In this document: positions 62,863-64,000 of the stretch, piece after piece
How positions within the stretch are numbered: position 1 is the first letter of the stretch
Layout of the letters: the number at the start of each line of letters is the position of its first letter
Assembly: GCF_006442815.1 (NCBI RefSeq)
Contig: NZ_VFVL01000014.1
Span: 1 to 64,000, forward strand
Reading direction: 5' to 3'
Origin: Mesorhizobium sp. B2-4-3
GTDB lineage: Bacteria > Pseudomonadota > Alphaproteobacteria > Rhizobiales > Rhizobiaceae
DNA length: 64,000 bases
Translations under genes and position numbers: made by a program
Notes under the pieces: generated by a model
What the model saw: only the letters and a program-made list of their open reading frames with translations
Databases searched by the model: none
What the model was told of the DNA's origin: nothing

Positions 62863-64000
62863 TTACTTGATGGCATCCCAGCTTTTCTGGATGTCGGCGG
62901 CGACGTCCTGGGCGGACTTGCCGCCGACCAGGTCGATCATGCCGGTCCAGAACGAGCCCGCGCCGACCTTGCCGGGCATCAGGTCGGATCCGTCGAAGCG
63001 GACAGTCGTGGCGCCGACCAGGATCTCGCCCTGCTTCTTCAGCGCGTCGCTGCCATAGGCGTCCTTGTTGGCCGACTTGAACGGCGTGACGAAGCTCTTC
63101 TGCGCCATCCACAATTCATGCGCGAGCGGCATCTCGAGGAACTTGATGAACTCGCGCGAGGCCTTGGAATCCTTGGTGATCATCACCAGCGTGCCGGCCA
63201 CTTCCAGCGGCGTGCCCAGTTCCGGCTTGGAGGCGTAAGGTGGGTAGGGGAAGAAGTCCGCGTCCTGGCCGAGCTTCACGTTTTCCGGGAAGAAGGAGGG
63301 GATGAACGATGCCTGGTGGTGCATGTAGCACTTGGGCGGCACGGTGAAGAGGCCCTTCGGGCTGTCGCGGAAGTCGGTCGCCGCGACCGCCTTGGCGCCG
63401 CCGTCCACCATCTTGTCGTCGGTGGCGATCTTGCCGAAGATGTCGATGGCGTTGACCACGGCCGGGTCGGTGAACGGAATCTCGTTCTTCACCCACTTGT
63501 CGTAGACTTCCGGCGGCTGGGTTCTCAGCATGATGTCCTCGACCCAGTCGGTCGCCGGCCACCCGGTGGCGCCGCCGGAACCGAGCCCGATGCACCAGGG
63601 CTTGCCGCCGTCGGCGATGATCTTCTTTTCGAGGTCGGCGAGTTCTTCCTGGGTTTTCGGCACCTTGTAGCCGGCCTCGTCGAAATTGTCGGGCGAGTAC
63701 CAGACCAGCCCCTTCACGTCGATCTTGTAGGGGAAGGCGTAGAAGCCGGGCTTGCCGTCCTTGCCATTATAGGTGCCGAGCTTGGCCCAGGAGTCGCCGG
63801 CGGCGTAATTTTCCTTGATCCAGGCGGCGACGTCGTCGCCCAGCGGGGTCAGCACGCCCTTGGAAGCGAGATCCTGGATGAGGCCGGGCTGCGGCAGGAC
63901 GGCGATGTTGGGCGGGCTGCCGGCCTGGGTGTCGATGACGATCTGCTGCTCATAGTTCTCGGACGAGGAATATTTGACCTCGGCGCCGGTCGCTTCCTGG
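62863..64000 (-). CDS. aglE: Alpha-glucoside-binding periplasmic protein, N-terminus outside the window
   Basis: The C-terminal 378 residues of a family-1 solute-binding protein; the reading frame is open to the last base, so the signal peptide and start lie beyond 64000. Visible parts include PNIAVLPQPGLIQDLASKGV, YKVPKTQEELADLEKKIIAD, CIGLGSGGATGWPATDWVED and the ending AQDVAADIQKSWDAIK. Length and position ahead of aglF identify it as AglE, which binds alpha-glucosides for the importer. Confidence 0.88.
   Translation of the reverse strand, partial: QEATGAEVKYSSSENYEQQIVIDTQAGSPPNIAVLPQPGLIQDLASKGVLTPLGDDVAAWIKENYAAGDSWAKLGTYNGKDGKPGFYAFPYKIDVKGLVWYSPDNFDEAGYKVPKTQEELADLEKKIIADGGKPWCIGLGSGGATGWPATDWVEDIMLRTQPPEVYDKWVKNEIPFTDPAVVNAIDIFGKIATDDKMVDGGAKAVAATDFRDSPKGLFTVPPKCYMHHQASFIPSFFPENVKLGQDADFFPYPPYASKPELGTPLEVAGTLVMITKDSKASREFIKFLEMPLAHELWMAQKSFVTPFKSANKDAYGSDALKKQGEILVGATTVRFDGSDLMPGKVGAGSFWTGMIDLVGGKSAQDVAADIQKSWDAIK

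Overview
The window is GC-rich DNA from an alphaproteobacterium, most likely Mesorhizobium or a close relative in the Rhizobiales. Evidence for this: a complete-looking aglEFGAK alpha-glucoside operon in the order known from Sinorhizobium, a MatB-type malonyl-CoA synthetase, two small secreted proteins of the Mesorhizobium-type DUF680 kind, and several families of rhizobial intergenic palindromes. No tRNA, rRNA, insertion sequence, prophage or CRISPR array was seen. Almost everything is chromosomal catabolism and transport, with two less ordinary loci: a surface/secreted-protein pair at 19.1-25.0 kb and a PqqD/HprK-like/glycosyltransferase cluster at 51.2-56.4 kb.

Layout. 0.2-4.7 kb: a two-domain aldehyde dehydrogenase, then an SDR dehydrogenase and an FAH-family hydrolase that look like the last steps of oxidative L-fucose (deoxysugar) breakdown. 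4.9-15.4 kb: a divergent amino-sugar regulon. The minus strand carries murQ, a sugar-binding protein, two permeases, a Gfo/Idh/MocA oxidoreductase and an ATPase. The plus strand carries a BadF-type sugar kinase, a GntR/UTRA regulator, a SIS-domain isomerase/deaminase and nagA. Together these could import N-acetylmuramate or GlcNAc by ABC transport, phosphorylate it, cleave the lactyl ether, deacetylate it and feed fructose-6-phosphate to glycolysis. Two mirrored operator-promoter modules lie between the arms, and a 47-bp tandem repeat creates a chain of tiny overlapping reading frames in front of the regulator gene. 15.7-18.1 kb: malonate activation (matB and a GntR/FCD regulator). 18.3-19.0 kb: rpe. 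19.1-25.0 kb: two large exported proteins, one with DUF11-like domains and a cysteine-rich module array. 25.3-26.3 kb: an HSL-type hydrolase.

26.5-34.4 kb: a carnitine/gamma-butyrobetaine catabolic operon (carnitinyl-CoA dehydratase, NDP-forming acyl-CoA synthetase, acyl-CoA dehydrogenase, carnitine dehydrogenase with a lysine-rich tail, HD-domain protein, BKACE enzyme) with a divergent GlxA/CdhR-type AraC regulator. 34.4-40.4 kb: HAD phosphatase, xylA, a SnoaL/NTF2-like protein, xylB and a TPR38-like protein. 40.6-51.1 kb: an autotransporter, a LysE exporter, an L,D-transpeptidase, a PPi-type phosphofructokinase, an MBL hydrolase, a Do/DegP protease, a sulfite-oxidase-like enzyme with a flavin reductase, and a VapBC toxin-antitoxin pair with a perfect palindromic operator.

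51.2-57.6 kb: six tightly packed minus-strand genes (PqqD-like, HprK-like kinase, three family-2 glycosyltransferases, a nucleotidyltransferase) divergent from two small exported DUF680-like proteins. 57.7-64.0 kb: the agl operon (aglK, aglA, aglG, aglF and the C-terminal part of aglE, which runs off the window). Starts were moved inward where a ribosome-binding site, overlap or signal peptide supported it; family names come from motif recognition, not a database search.
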